This document shows, in pieces, positions 1 through 10,800 of a stretch of DNA of 64,000 bases. The position numbers and the translations under genes were made by a program. The notes beneath the pieces were generated by a model. The model ran no database searches, had not been told where the DNA came from, and worked only from the letters and a program-made list of their open reading frames with translations. The DNA is taken from contig NHZP01000005.1 in assembly GCA_003313425.1 (NCBI GenBank), forward strand, positions 1,798,001 through 1,862,000, read 5' to 3'. Origin of the DNA: Pseudopyrenochaeta lycopersici (Eukaryota > Ascomycota > Dothideomycetes > Pleosporales > Pseudopyrenochaetaceae). Position 1 is the first letter of the stretch. Each line of letters starts with the position of its first letter.

Positions 1-610
1 TTGCATTACATGCGTAACATTATTAGAGTACTCATACTAACAGAAGTCAGATGAGCTTTTGTTTGGATTGTAATAAGATTAATTCGTGTCGTGTCGCTTC
101 TCGCGTTTTGAGGGCGCGGCGCTGTGTGCGCGCTAGGCCTACTTTGCCAGTGCGCCGTCGCAGCGCTCTGATTGGTGGAGTTACACCACACCCTTACACC
201 TGCTTTGCTTGAGCAGACGACGTTCATAGTCATGCCGATACTAATCGATTAGCCACCGCCATCGCGCGCTTATTATCAGCCATTGCACCTCTCAATACTT
301 ACGGCTCAGCCTTGTCTTGAGAAATGGCCAATGCTGAGAGGAAAGAGAACGAGGGTACGTTGTGATGGCATTGTATTGCTATGACGGTATCTCGCTACCG
401 TGGACAAACCATCCAATGGCTAACGTCCGTTCATATTTCCATGCTCCCCCTGAATTTCTGAACACTAGCAATGAAGTGTACTTTCGTGGCTGCAGTGTTC
501 GACTTACTATTCTGTTGATACGCTGCTCCTTCAGAACCGCCTCGCACTTTTCATGCGCAGCTGATCATCGCTGTTGGCTGAGGCACGCTCGCTTAAGAAG
601 GGCCATCAGC
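1..610. other. Gene-free left edge
   Basis: I see no supportable gene here. The reading frames are short, lack splice-site-linked continuations and resemble no family I know. The stretch ends at the 8-bp target duplication of the small hAT-type MITE that begins at 611. Confidence 0.5.
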
Positions 611-725
611 CAGTGATCTCAATGGTTCAATTCAATTCAGTTCATGGGTCTGAGCTGAATTGAACCGAGTCTTGGCGGTAAGTTCAGTTCGGTTTAAATG
701 GTAAACTGAACCATTGAGATCACTG
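611..725. mobile_element. hAT-type MITE, 115 bp
   Basis: The ends are perfect 19-bp terminal inverted repeats, CAGTGATCTCAATGGTTCA at 611-629 and its reverse complement at 707-725. The element is flanked by an exact 8-bp duplication, CCATCAGC, at 603-610 and 726-733. A CAG...CTG end plus an 8-bp duplication is the hAT superfamily signature. The interior is AT-rich with further short inverted segments (TTCAGTT/AACTGAA) and has no coding capacity, so it is a non-autonomous element. Its ends do not match those of the larger hAT elements in this window, so its parent transposase is not visible here. Confidence 0.93.
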
Positions 726-841
726 CCATCAGCGCTTACTATAGTATGTAACCTCGCTAGCGGATACTGCACACGGTTCCGCCAATTCCCATACTGCTCC
801 GAGTCAGAAATGGCCAATCATGGATTGGCAGCCAATTCTAG

Positions 842-2896
842 TCACGTGTCAAATCACGCGCTTCTTATCCACGTAATTTCTCATCGCTCTACAAGACAAC
901 AAGGGCTGCAGAAGGTTGGTAAGCACATAGTAACATCGTTCCTATAAGCGAAGTCATAGTCCAGGAGTTTACACGTACGATAGTAAGCAATTTGCACAGT
1001 CATCAATCAAGTAAGGAATGAAAAGGGTTTAATATACGCCCACGCCTACGTCTACGTCTATGATCTAACATAATTACAGACAAGATAGATCTACACTGCC
1101 GTTATCACTACATTCGGGCTACAGGCGCCCTCCAGGATTTCAACATTGGATCTACCGGTATTTCGCTTGTCCATGCTAGTCCAGGTGATGGCTGAGACGC
1201 ATCTGGTTCAATGTCATCTGGCTTACTTGCCTCTGGACCAGCGGTCTCGTGTTGACGACCACTATTCGCATCATCTGTTGGACCGTCTCTAGCCTGTGTA
1301 GTTACCTTCCGTGGCCGGCCACGCTTTCTTTTACTTTTGCCTTGAGCTTGAGCCGCAGCATCCCTCCTGGCACGTTCTGCGACGATATCCTCGTAAGTCA
1401 TCACCCTTGCTTTCCCAAGGATTTCAGACTTCGTCGTTCTACGAGTCTTTGCCTCGTTGTTTACAGTTTTGAGGACTCTGATATAGTTCTGATCAAGTGC
1501 CTGACGAGCAAAAGATCTCTCAGCGGCGTTGGCATCTGATGACACGGGCGTTACTGGTGTTTGAATAGGTTCGCTCTGGGAAGCTTCATCTGTTCGAGGT
1601 GCCTGAACAGTCAGTGGAGCGTCTGGCTTTGTAAGGTCACGAAGAACCCTCGCAGGGTTGAATGGAAATAGTCCAGCCTTTGCCCAGCCTGCGAGGATAC
1701 TCTTTTTGGTCATTGCCTTCTCTCTTGCCTGGCTATATATGGTGGTGAAGTGCTCCTTGTTAATATTCGTCAGACCGCCGCGGTACAGTCGTTCTACTTG
1801 CTCTCGATATGCTGACTTCAAGGGGCCAAAGACCGATACGTCGCATGGCTGGAGCTTATGAGAGGTATGAGAAGGAAGTCTGCATAACACAACGTTGTTC
1901 TCAAAGCAAAATTCTAGAATCTCAAGGGTTTCGTGTGTTCCGAAGCCGTCACATACTAGTACCCGCGGTTTCCTGTTAGCACGAGCTTTAGTCTGGGGAT
2001 CAAATACTTCTTTCATCCACTTTAAACTAAGATAAGAGTCGTTGTAGCCTGTTTCGGAGAGAGCGAAGACCCATCCGGGGGTAGGGTACGTTGTCCAGTT
2101 GCTCCGGTGGGTAGAGGCAGGCCAGATTATCATTGGGCGCAGATACTCACCACTTGCTGACACGCATTCGATAGCAGTCACCATCGTACGCTTGACGCCA
2201 GCGCCTCTATAGTTCCGTCGGTCATCCTTACCTATAAGGACTTTGACAGTGCCAAGCATAGAAAGCATAATGCCTGTCTCATCCATGTTATAGAAATTCT
2301 CTGGCTCAACGTCTGGTCTACGGACTTCCGGTCCGATTACATCGAACCAATGTACCACCTTATCATATATGTTATTATCATGACGCTCCCAAGCTATCGC
2401 TTGGTTGTTCCTCGATTTGATGTCGGGGTGACGGCGGCGGAAGCCTTGAGGCCAGTTCTTGTGCGGCGGGCCGGCAGGTCGATTCGTTGCACGTCGACGG
2501 GCGATGCAAAAAGCAAGCGAGGGAATATATTTTATGCGAATAGGAGATCCGCTGGCACTCATACGTAATATGAAATCAACAAGTGCTTTCTCCTCAGAAG
2601 GGGTAAGGTATTGCTGGCCTTCGTCTTTCGCTTTTCTCGATTGTCGTCCTTTGGAGCGATAATGCACAGTAGTACGAGGGACATTACCATGTCTAGCTCG
2701 AGCAGAGACGCTCCTGCGAACATCTGGGGGTAGTTCTAACGCCAGTGCCTGACTGGCCGGGTCCATGGTTGCTGTGGTTCACAGACGCTCTGAGTTGAGC
2801 AGACACGACCAGTTGCAGGCCATCCTCATGGCTTTGTGCTAAGAATAGAACAATGGAATGTGCTAGAAGTCGGTTCACGTGATAACTCACGTGAAT
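842..2896 (-). mobile_element. Pogo/Fot-like DNA transposon
   Basis: This is the transposon body around the transposase gene at 1108-2766. Candidate inverted ends are TCACGTG-N4-ATCACG at 842-859 and its inverse inside 2878-2896. Several CACGTG/ACGTGA motifs also occur at 2878-2907. The TIRs match only in part, and I could not fix a TA target duplication at both sides, so the boundaries are approximate. The gene inside has no stop or frameshift, which suggests a fairly young copy. Confidence 0.55.
1108..2766 (-). CDS. Pogo/Fot-family DDE transposase
   Basis: A 552-residue single-exon ORF. An N-terminal helix-turn-helix/CENP-B-like DNA-binding part covers about residues 1-140. The DDE-1 catalytic core follows, with three acidic residues visible: Asp162 in NMDETG, Asp273 in VCDGFGTH and Asp309 in LQPCDVSVFGPLK. 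This order and the wording of the motifs are typical of fungal pogo/Fot1/Pot2 transposases, which act in the nucleus by cut-and-paste at TA sites. The C-terminal tail (about 430-552) is charged, with an AT-hook-like KRKRGRPRK segment near residue 490. The length is normal for the family and the frame is uninterrupted. The ATG at 2766 is the first in frame. The family is clear; activity is only inferred. Confidence 0.92.
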   Translation of the reverse strand: MDPASQALALELPPDVRRSVSARARHGNVPRTTVHYRSKGRQSRKAKDEGQQYLTPSEEKALVDFILRMSASGSPIRIKYIPSLAFCIARRRATNRPAGPPHKNWPQGFRRRHPDIKSRNNQAIAWERHDNNIYDKVVHWFDVIGPEVRRPDVEPENFYNMDETGIMLSMLGTVKVLIGKDDRRNYRGAGVKRTMVTAIECVSASGEYLRPMIIWPASTHRSNWTTYPTPGWVFALSETGYNDSYLSLKWMKEVFDPQTKARANRKPRVLVCDGFGTHETLEILEFCFENNVVLCRLPSHTSHKLQPCDVSVFGPLKSAYREQVERLYRGGLTNINKEHFTTIYSQAREKAMTKKSILAGWAKAGLFPFNPARVLRDLTKPDAPLTVQAPRTDEASQSEPIQTPVTPVSSDANAAERSFARQALDQNYIRVLKTVNNEAKTRRTTKSEILGKARVMTYEDIVAERARRDAAAQAQGKSKRKRGRPRKVTTQARDGPTDDANSGRQHETAGPEASKPDDIEPDASQPSPGLAWTSEIPVDPMLKSWRAPVARM

Positions 2897-3307
2897 GATC
2901 ACGTGGGTGTTCTTTACAGATGACAAAGCTCTTCTTTTTACGCTAAATTCTCACGCCAAATCATCGCAACAGCTTCTCAACGGAGAAACCTTAGTATTAC
3001 CGCCATATATCGATATCGATTATTCTGAGACGCGAGACTTGAGATTTCATACCTAAAGCTACCCCGTATACCACCGACACACAGATTTAAATTAAAATGA
3101 TGGCTTAGGCTAAGGTGGCAGGCTGAGGCATGAAATGTCGCCGTCAGCAGATTGATCGCTACTGGCCGCAACGCTGCGTATTTTTCCATCTAGGTGTTAG
3201 TAGTACATGATTATAAGCATAGAAAACATTTAAGAACTTCATTAACTAGACTTTGCAGCAATACAAAAATCTGTACGCGCGTTAGTAATCTGAAATTCCT
3301 CTGGCTA
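2897..3307. other. Gene-free spacer
   Basis: No gene is supported between the pogo-like element and the long-TIR MITE. The small frames here are not linked to splice sites. Confidence 0.4.
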
Positions 3308-3738
3308 GTGAGATTTGTCCCCCCGTTTTTGAGATTTGTCCCCCGCCGAAGTACCGAAAATGATAACTTTTGTGCTTCACAATGCAGTTTCACCGCAACT
3401 CCAATTGTAAATTTTATTTTTGAAGCTAGGGATACGCTTCCCATACTCCAAGGTACCTCTCGCCTACATTTTGTGAGTTCCAACAGCGATGGGAACGAGC
3501 TAAATGGAGTTGAAGTTGGCGATTTCCTCGAAAGTGTCACTAACTTTAACATGCAATTGAACCGCAACATAAGCTAAATTTTGGCTCCAAGATCACAGGA
3601 AACCTATGCGAGACCCTAGGGTAATTTATGACGTTCAAAAAATTACTTATACCTTTGATGGTGTTGAGTTGTGTGAATGTAAAGCAATTCGGTACTTCGG
3701 CGGGGGACAAATCTCAAAAACGGGGGGACAAATCTCAC
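3308..3738. mobile_element. Long-TIR MITE (Tc1/mariner/pogo-like), 431 bp
   Basis: The two ends are inverted copies of each other. Identity is perfect for 58 bp if the flanking CTGGCTA/TAGCCAG is included (3301-3358 against 3688-3745). The element proper begins GTGAGATTTGTCC and is bordered by TA at 3306-3307 and 3739-3740, as expected for Tc1/mariner or pogo-type insertion. Each TIR contains the box GAGATTTGTCCCCC twice, a few bases apart, which looks like a duplicated transposase-binding site. The frames over the interior are shadows; no transposase is present, so it is non-autonomous. Confidence 0.9.
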
Positions 3739-3745
3739 TAGCCAG

Positions 3746-5315
3746 TCGCTTGCCCTTCCGATCCGCGAGGAGACCTTCTTCATAGCAATAACGAACCTTC
3801 CCCAACACAGAGCCACCACTACCATTTCCATCTATCGCAACACATGCGCAGCTTTCGTATACGTCTAGGGATCTAATAGCAACACTTATGAGCCATGATT
3901 AGCCGTGAGGGCTGATCTAGGCGCGGATTCATGCGCGATCGCCACCCAGACCAGTACTTTCGTTAAAAATCGTCCAATCAGAGCAATTCTTGTCAAAGCT
4001 GACATAACATTGCCCGTGTATGATTAAATCCGGCTTGGGATTGGGAAGCAGTGCCAAGATCCGCACGGCCACGGCGCTTGTCAGTCAGCCAACGTGTTTC
4101 CAGCGTTCGAAGCAAAAACACGACAACAGCGAGTATTTCAATTTTTGGAATTAACGCAGTATATCGCACGTAAAAGTCCGCTCAAGCTGGCTAAGATAAT
4201 AACAAGATCGGTAAGAACCTGGTTTCGAAGGTCTAGTCAAACTCGGGCATGTCCTAAATCCTACCGTTGTTGCTTGCATACAAGGTCTCATCAAAACGGT
4301 TAAAGTTAGATCGTTCCGCTCCGGAACATCAATTGGATGGCTTGTGGTGGTCGGCCTACTGAGACATTGACTTTGCAACGTGTCAAACTTCTATTGGTAC
4401 ATGCCAGGGATTGGGTCAAGAATCATACGCCAATTTTGGGTCACAGTAATACCAAGCACAAGATGGTTTTTACTATTGCCTGGCCGGCTTTCGTGAGCCA
4501 TTCTGTTTTGATATGTAGTAAATTTAAAGGGGTAGATGCACAGGAAGAACTGAAAGTAGGAGCCACTTAACAAATGTGTCTGACGTGCTGATCAGAAATC
4601 AGCGCGAGTTGAAGCACGCCAAGAAGAGGCTGAACTAGCGTCGCGCCCAATGAGCGATGGCGCGTACACGCTCCCACAACTATCGCAGGGTCCTTATGAC
4701 TTGTTTCTCTCCCATGCCTCTCCTACTACAAGGGCAACCCCGCTCATCCCTATATATCCTTCTGGCATTTTCCTCCAGCGTCCCTTTCAACATTACCTTC
4801 TAGCCGAGAGTGGCGTGAAGGTATCTGTCAAATATTACCCATCGACCGACGGCTAGGCACCGTTATACCAAAGGACGTTTCGAAAGCGAGGACGAGGTAT
4901 GCCAATCGTTGAATTAACGCAAAAGATAACACTAACGAAAATCCTAAGATGTGTCAGAACGTACGAGCCATGTTTGCGTGCTCCAACTGGCATAGCAGCA
5001 TTGGGGATGAACCTACTCGCATCAAACATATCGCCCAGTGCCGAGCAGCGATTACAAGTGGGCAAAGTTGCCCAGAAAATCAAAGGACCAATGATCATGT
5101 TCTTCAGGAAGACGAACCTGATATAAATTGCCCAGAGTGTAGAGGAGAGACTCCCCCAGAGACGCCTTGATTAAGCTCTGCGAACATCGCCTGCTCTACT
5201 CTGCCTCCCCAAGGATATGTCTGCGTTCTCTGCTTGACTTTTTCGGTGGTCGGACGGGGAAGAAATTTCCTAGTAATCAATTATCTAGTTGTACATAAGC
5301 TTGCAACGACCTTGC
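3746..5315. other. Largely gene-free stretch
   Basis: No convincing gene. Apart from a 69-bp fragment of the LINE 5' end (4114-4182, listed separately) I see only short frames. One plus-strand frame ending near 5170 closes with a CPEC-containing tail, which may be the remnant of a small cysteine-containing protein, but it has no recognisable domain. Confidence 0.4.
4114..4182 (+). repeat. Isolated copy of the LINE 5' terminal region
   Basis: This segment matches 6013-6081, the region just upstream of the LINE ORF1, in the same orientation and with only scattered substitutions. Both start with AAAAACACGACAACAGCGAG. Similarity stops abruptly after about 69 bp. LINE copies are normally truncated at the 5' end, so a fragment holding only the 5' end is unusual. 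It may be what a deletion left, or a shared promoter-like module. Confidence 0.7.
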
Positions 5316-5618
5316 TTACCACTTCCCCTGTGCCCGACTAGCGAAATAGACGAAGTGTGGGATTAATGACAGGTCGGCCGGCCCTTTGACACCTATGTCG
5401 AAGAGGAAATAGACAGAGACGCCTTTATCGGAGTCGAATTTCGGGGGAATGTGGCAAGCATCGTACCCATCGGTATGGATTTGGTTGCGGAAGTCTCGAG
5501 AGAGTACGCTGGAACAGAACGCTTGCCCTAAAGTAACGTGTCTGCTGAGAGGATCGCCCTCGATATCAGTGACCTTGACGTATATAGCGGCCCGACGTGG
5601 CGTGTCGCTAATGGCCAT
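5316..5618 (-). CDS. Hypothetical protein, possibly a terminal exon
   Basis: A 100-residue frame from an ATG at 5618. The composition is protein-like, with mixed hydrophobic and acidic residues and no low complexity, but I recognise no domain. A potential acceptor (…GTATAGGAACTGTCAG) lies just 5' of the ATG, so this could be the last exon of a longer or decayed gene whose upstream part I cannot find. There are no membrane segments and no signal peptide. It could equally be a chance frame. Confidence 0.3.
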   Translation of the reverse strand: MAISDTPRRAAIYVKVTDIEGDPLSRHVTLGQAFCSSVLSRDFRNQIHTDGYDACHIPPKFDSDKGVSVYFLFDIGVKGPADLSLIPHFVYFASRAQGKW

Positions 5619-6012
5619 CAGACTGACAGTTCCTATACAAGAGGATTTAGATCGAGCGGGAAATATGATGGAATAATTGTCTTAGGGTGAATAGGCGGCG
5701 CTTACAGACCTTCAGGAATTGGGACTTCCCACTCGCGTTGTTTTGCAGAAGGATGGTGTTCTATATAAGGGAAAGTGGAGCGCTGGCGTAGGTGTTTGTT
5801 GATGGAGGCGTTGCAATCGGGATGGAAGCTAAATTGCTTGGCGTACCGGATTATAATATATTCCGAGGATCTCTAGAAGAGGAAAGGCTTCGCACGGCCA
5901 CATCTACTATCAGCCACTTCGAGTAAATTGCCCCGCAATGATTACGTGGGGTGCGCCGAGCTGTTTGGCACTAGCCGATGTCCCAATCAGCGGTGGCGAC
6001 CTTGCATTATTG
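5619..6012. other. Gene-free spacer before the LINE
   Basis: No gene or repeat is recognised. The LINE-related sequence starts at about 6013. Confidence 0.4.
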
Positions 6013-6139
6013 AAAAACACGACAACAGCGAGTATCTCAATTTTTGGAATTAGCGCAATTTATCGCACGGAAACGTCTGCTTTAGACGCCAATCGACTAG
6101 CCAGAACCCAGGCGCAGCGCCCACTGCCACTGAGGCGCC

Positions 6140-7813
6140 ATGGCGACCCCGTGGCCTCGAAGGGAGACATGGCCAAGCCCAATTCGCGAGCACGCTACAT
6201 GCCTCAGCAGCTTTCTTCACGACGTACTGCACCGTCTCGAACGCGCGGGTAGCCAGTCTCTGCCAGCAGAGCTCGTTGGTGATATCATCCGCGGCTCATT
6301 GACGTTCGTCCTTAAGATGCAGCATACCCCTGACCTCACCTCCATCAGCGACGCCCTCAGAATTGTACAGACCGAAGCCAAGGCGACAGCAGAACACACG
6401 ACGCACACCCTCGAAGAGATCAAGACCGAACTGAAGAACAATACAGAGGGCATCCAACGAGCCACAACGAACATACAACAGAACAGCAACACGACGGAGG
6501 AGGCGAGAGCAGCCGCAAAGGAGGCAACAGAAGTGTGCAGAACAACACTGGAGATGACAAGGGAAATCAAGAACAAGAGGCCTCAGGAGCAGTCCAATGG
6601 ACCAATGAGTTACGCTGCAGCTGCAGCCAGAGGCGTCCCATTAGCAGCTACATACAATGCACAAAATCACAAGACATCCTCTATGCAGACGCAGCGTGAG
6701 ATCATCGTGAATATCAGAGATCCACTCACTATACAGAACCTGCGGGCAATGAATCCACGTAATCTGAAAGCCCATGTGGAGCGAGCCATTGAATAGAGCG
6801 GAAATGAGAACATAGCCAACGTGAAGATCGTCTCCTCTAACCAGCTGAAGAGCGGAGACTTGAGCATCAAGACAGCTAGCAGCAGCGAGGTCGAGGCACT
6901 GAGACAGTTTGCGGATGACTGGGCCGACCGCATTGGAAGCGGGGCCACAGTCCAGATTCCGACGTACGGTGTCCTCGTACATGGCATCCGCACCCGCACA
7001 ATGGACATGAACAAGTTCGAAGATAACAGAGCCCAAATTCTACAGGATAACAGGCCGTTCATACCCCAGGCAGAGATCAGACACATAGGATGGCTAACTA
7101 GAGACGCGTCTGCAAAGACTGCATCAACTATCACCATCGAGTTCACCAAGCCAGAGGATGCAAACAAGATCATAGACGAGGGCCTCATCTGGCAGGGGGA
7201 GGTTTTCCAATGCGAGCGATACGAGCGACAGTGCCGAGTGAAGCAATGCTTCAAGTGCCAAAAATACGGCCACATAGGAACCCAGTGCAAGGCATCAACA
7301 GCATGTGGCTACTGTGCGCAGGAGCACGATACCCGGAACTGCCCATCGAAATCGGACCGGAGCGCCCCAAGGAAATGTGCGACCTGCCGTGGAGAGCACG
7401 AATCGTGGAACCGCCAGTGTCCAACTAGGAAGGACGAGATAGCCAAGGCTAAGATTGCATATGAGATGCGACCCCGATACCATCATGTTGTAGAAACAAG
7501 TAACCGAACAGCTCAACTAGAGATACCGGCCACTGCGCGAAGGAGCCGGCCCAGTCAGAATGCGACACTCCCGCCAGCCATCCAGATCGCTAGGAACCGA
7601 TCGCAATCCGGAAGAGGACAGAAGAGAACCAACACCGGAACCACAATCAACCCAATCGACCAAGAAAATCAACCGCCGCAAGGCACGAGCAGCCAGAGGC
7701 CACAAAGAAACATTGTACCCAGCAGGAGAGTACTGGAATCGATTCGCAACAACACACGGTCGACACAAGAGAATACACAGCAGATGGACATCGATTCCAA
7801 TACCGAAGCATGA
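6140..7813 (+). pseudogene. LINE ORF1 (Gag-like) with one in-frame amber codon
   Basis: Nucleic-acid-binding ORF1 protein of the Tad1-like element, expected to coat the element RNA. The frame runs 557 codons from ATG 6140 to TGA 7811-7813 but is broken by a single TAG at 6794-6796, after residue 218. The sequence on both sides is in the same frame. The N-terminal part holds an alanine/glutamate-rich, probably coiled-coil stretch (about residues 75-150). The C-terminal part holds CCHC-type zinc knuckles: CFKCQKYGHIGTQC, then CGYCAQEHDTRNC, then a looser CATC…H…C. The stop replaces what would be a CAG codon by one C-to-T change in a CpA context, as RIP would cause. The stop codon overlaps the start of ORF2 as ATGA. 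Confidence 0.88.
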
Positions 7814-10800
7814 ATCAGTACACCACACTAAGCATACTACAGTACAACGTTCACAAATCAAGAGACATGGTAATGGCAGCCCTACTTCGGGATCCCCGGG
7901 TCCACGAATACGACATCTTGGCCATTCAGGAGCCTTGGAGGAACCCGTTCCTAGCCACAACCCACCATCCAGCAAAAGACGTTTTCCATCTCTGCTGTCC
8001 AGCAGGAGATGAAGAAGGCCCAGCTAGAGTCTGCTTCTTTGTAAACAAGAGACTAGACCATAAAAGGTGGCGATTTAGAGAATTCACAAGAGACGTTTGC
8101 TCTCTTATCCTTGACCCTAGCGGAGAGGGAGAAGAGCAGCAGCCACTGGCCCTACATAACATATACAACCCAGCAAGCCATACCACGAACGGGAGGACCT
8201 CACTAACAGACATACGCACAGTCCTCAGTGAGCACCAGACGAAAGAGCAAATAGTCCTGGGCGATTTCAATCTGCATCATCCCCTATGGGGAGGGTCGGA
8301 TGTGAGGCGCATACACCCACAATCTGAAGACCTTGTAGCAATTATGGAAGACTTCAACCTCAGTAACACACTACCTCCCGGGACGATCACATTCGAAGAA
8401 GCAGCCTGGCGATCGACTATTGATTTGTGCTTAGTAACCATGGGACTAGTAGACAGAATAGTCAGGAGCGAAGTAGACCGAGACCTCGATCACGACTCGG
8501 ACCACCTACCGATAAGCACCGTGCTAGACATGACCGTACAACGCCTGGAAAATACGCTGAGGAAGAACTACAAGCGTCTGAACGAGAAAGCCTACACTAA
8601 AGCACTGAAGCAAGCCCTACCACCGGTACGCAGACCGGCAACAAAAGCAGCCTTAGATAGATACGTTCACGAAATAGTCATGGCAGTCAAAAAGGCAATT
8701 GATAAAGCAGTCCCGCAAACATGCTTAGCACCTCAGTCACGAGAGGGATGGACCGACGAATGCAAGGAGGTCCTCGCAGAGACCAAAAGATTAAAAAGAC
8801 GGCATAGTCAGCACAATACAGAGGAGACGTGGGAAGAGTACCGAGCAGCGAGGAACCATAAAGCAAGAGTCATCAGGAAGACACTAACAAAAATGCATCG
8901 GCACCGAGTAGAAGAGGCAGCGGAGTCGCCAGAGAAGCTGTGGAGGCTCGCCAGCTGGGCAAAGACGAGAGGCAACGAGGCCCCCAGGGTCACACCTGCC
9001 ATACGGCACCCAACAACTCAGCACGAAATCACGGAGCCAGGCGACAAAGCGGACCTATTCCGAGACACCTTCTTTCCCACGCCACCAGAAGCAGACTTAA
9101 GAGACATACAAACCGCCGAGTACAGCGGCCAGGTCGAGATGCCGCCAATAATCGAGAAGGAAGTAAGAGACGCCATCTGCACAGCATCTCCCCTTAAAGC
9201 CCCAGGCCCCGACGGCATAGCGAATCGAGCACTACAGGCAGGGAAAGATCTAATCGCAACCCACTTAACAAGGGTCTTTAACCAAAGTCTGCGGCTGGGA
9301 TACTGCCCAGCGCACTTCCGCGAGTCGACCACGGTAGTATTGCGCAAGCCTGGCAAAGACAACTACACAGTGCCAAAGGCATACCGTCCGATTGCTCTGC
9401 TCAACACGATTGGTAAAGTGATGGACGCGGTGATCGCCCGTCGTCTCAGCCATCTAGCAGAGACACACCACGTGCTGCCAGCAACGCATATAGGCGGCAG
9501 GAAGATGCGCTCTACAGAACATGCGCTCCACGCAGTCACAAAGAAGATACACGAAGCATGGAACAAGAAACCTGGACAAGTAGCGAGCCTCCTGCTGCTC
9601 GACGTGTCAGGCGCCTTCGACAATGTCTCACACTCGCGACTGCTCCACAACTTGCGAAAGAGAAAGGTAGATGAGAAAACAGTCAAGTGGATCGCAAGCT
9701 TCCTAAGCAACAGGCACACTAGTATAGCAGTTGACGGATTTCAGTCACGGGAATACGCCATAAACACGGGGATACCGCAAGGAGTTGAAAATGTGATTCT
9801 TCAAGTGTATAGATTGACCTATGGGCTTGTGTGTACTTATATACATGTAGACTGTCCCCGTCTACATAGGCAGACAAGCCACAGACTCCATCGTGGCGTA
9901 TTTGCCTATAGGCATATACGCCACCTCGTCATGTGCTGTTCAGAAACAACTCAGGGATCCCCGCTATCTCCCATCTTGTTCCTTTACTTCAATGCGGGCT
10001 TGGTCTCATCCAAGATAAACCGCAATAAAGGGGCAATAGCTTTTGTAGACGACTACACTGCTTGGGTCACTGGGGCGTCAGCAGAGGAAAACACCTCTTT
10101 GCTACAAGAAACAGTAGTAGCAAAAGCAGAGCAATGGGCGCGGAAGAGCGGTGCCTCATTTGAAGCTGATAAAACGGCCTTCATCCACTTCACACGCAGG
10201 AACAATGCAACATCAAACCGGCCGATCGTCGTCAATGGAGAAGCAATCCATCCACAATCGGAGGTCAAAATCCTTGGGGTGGTCTTCGATCAGAAACTTC
10301 GGTTTCACCAACATGCGGCCAGAGCCACCAAGAGAGGCGTGAGGGCAGCACTAGCTCTGAAGCGCATGAAAGGGATGACGGTAGGAGCAGCTAGGCAACT
10401 GTTCACCGCAACAGTGACACCCACGGTCGACTATGCGTCCCCGATATGGTCTATGAGTCTGTCAAGTCGGACCATCAGGATGCTAAACCAGATCCAGCGG
10501 ATTGGAACGCAAGCGATAATAGGAGCCTTTCGTACCGTGGCGCTAACCAGGGCCGAAGTGGAAGCGGATATCGAACAACTCGAGACGCGCCTGTGCAGAC
10601 AGAAATACAACTTCTACGTCAAGTGCCACACCCTCCCGGCAAATCATCCGTGGTGGAAGATACGCAAGGGTATAGACACGAAGAACAAGCGCTTTCCTTC
10701 ACCGCTCCAGCAAGTGGCAGCGAAACTGGAGTCAGTTAATCTTATTGGGCTGGAGAGGATTGATCCGTTCTGCATACCCCCGTGGCAACAAGGATTAAAA

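Noticed and set aside
3194..3577. 127-codon frame over the MITE, and its antisense twin
   Set aside because: It crosses the MITE terminus, has no domain, and both strands are equally open.
9784..9954. The insert in the LINE RT as a spliceosomal intron (GTTGAA…CTCAG)
   Set aside because: The donor is poor and removal would leave an extra glycine codon. A LINE that copies through spliced RNA should lose introns at each round. The strong hairpins fit a mobile insert better.
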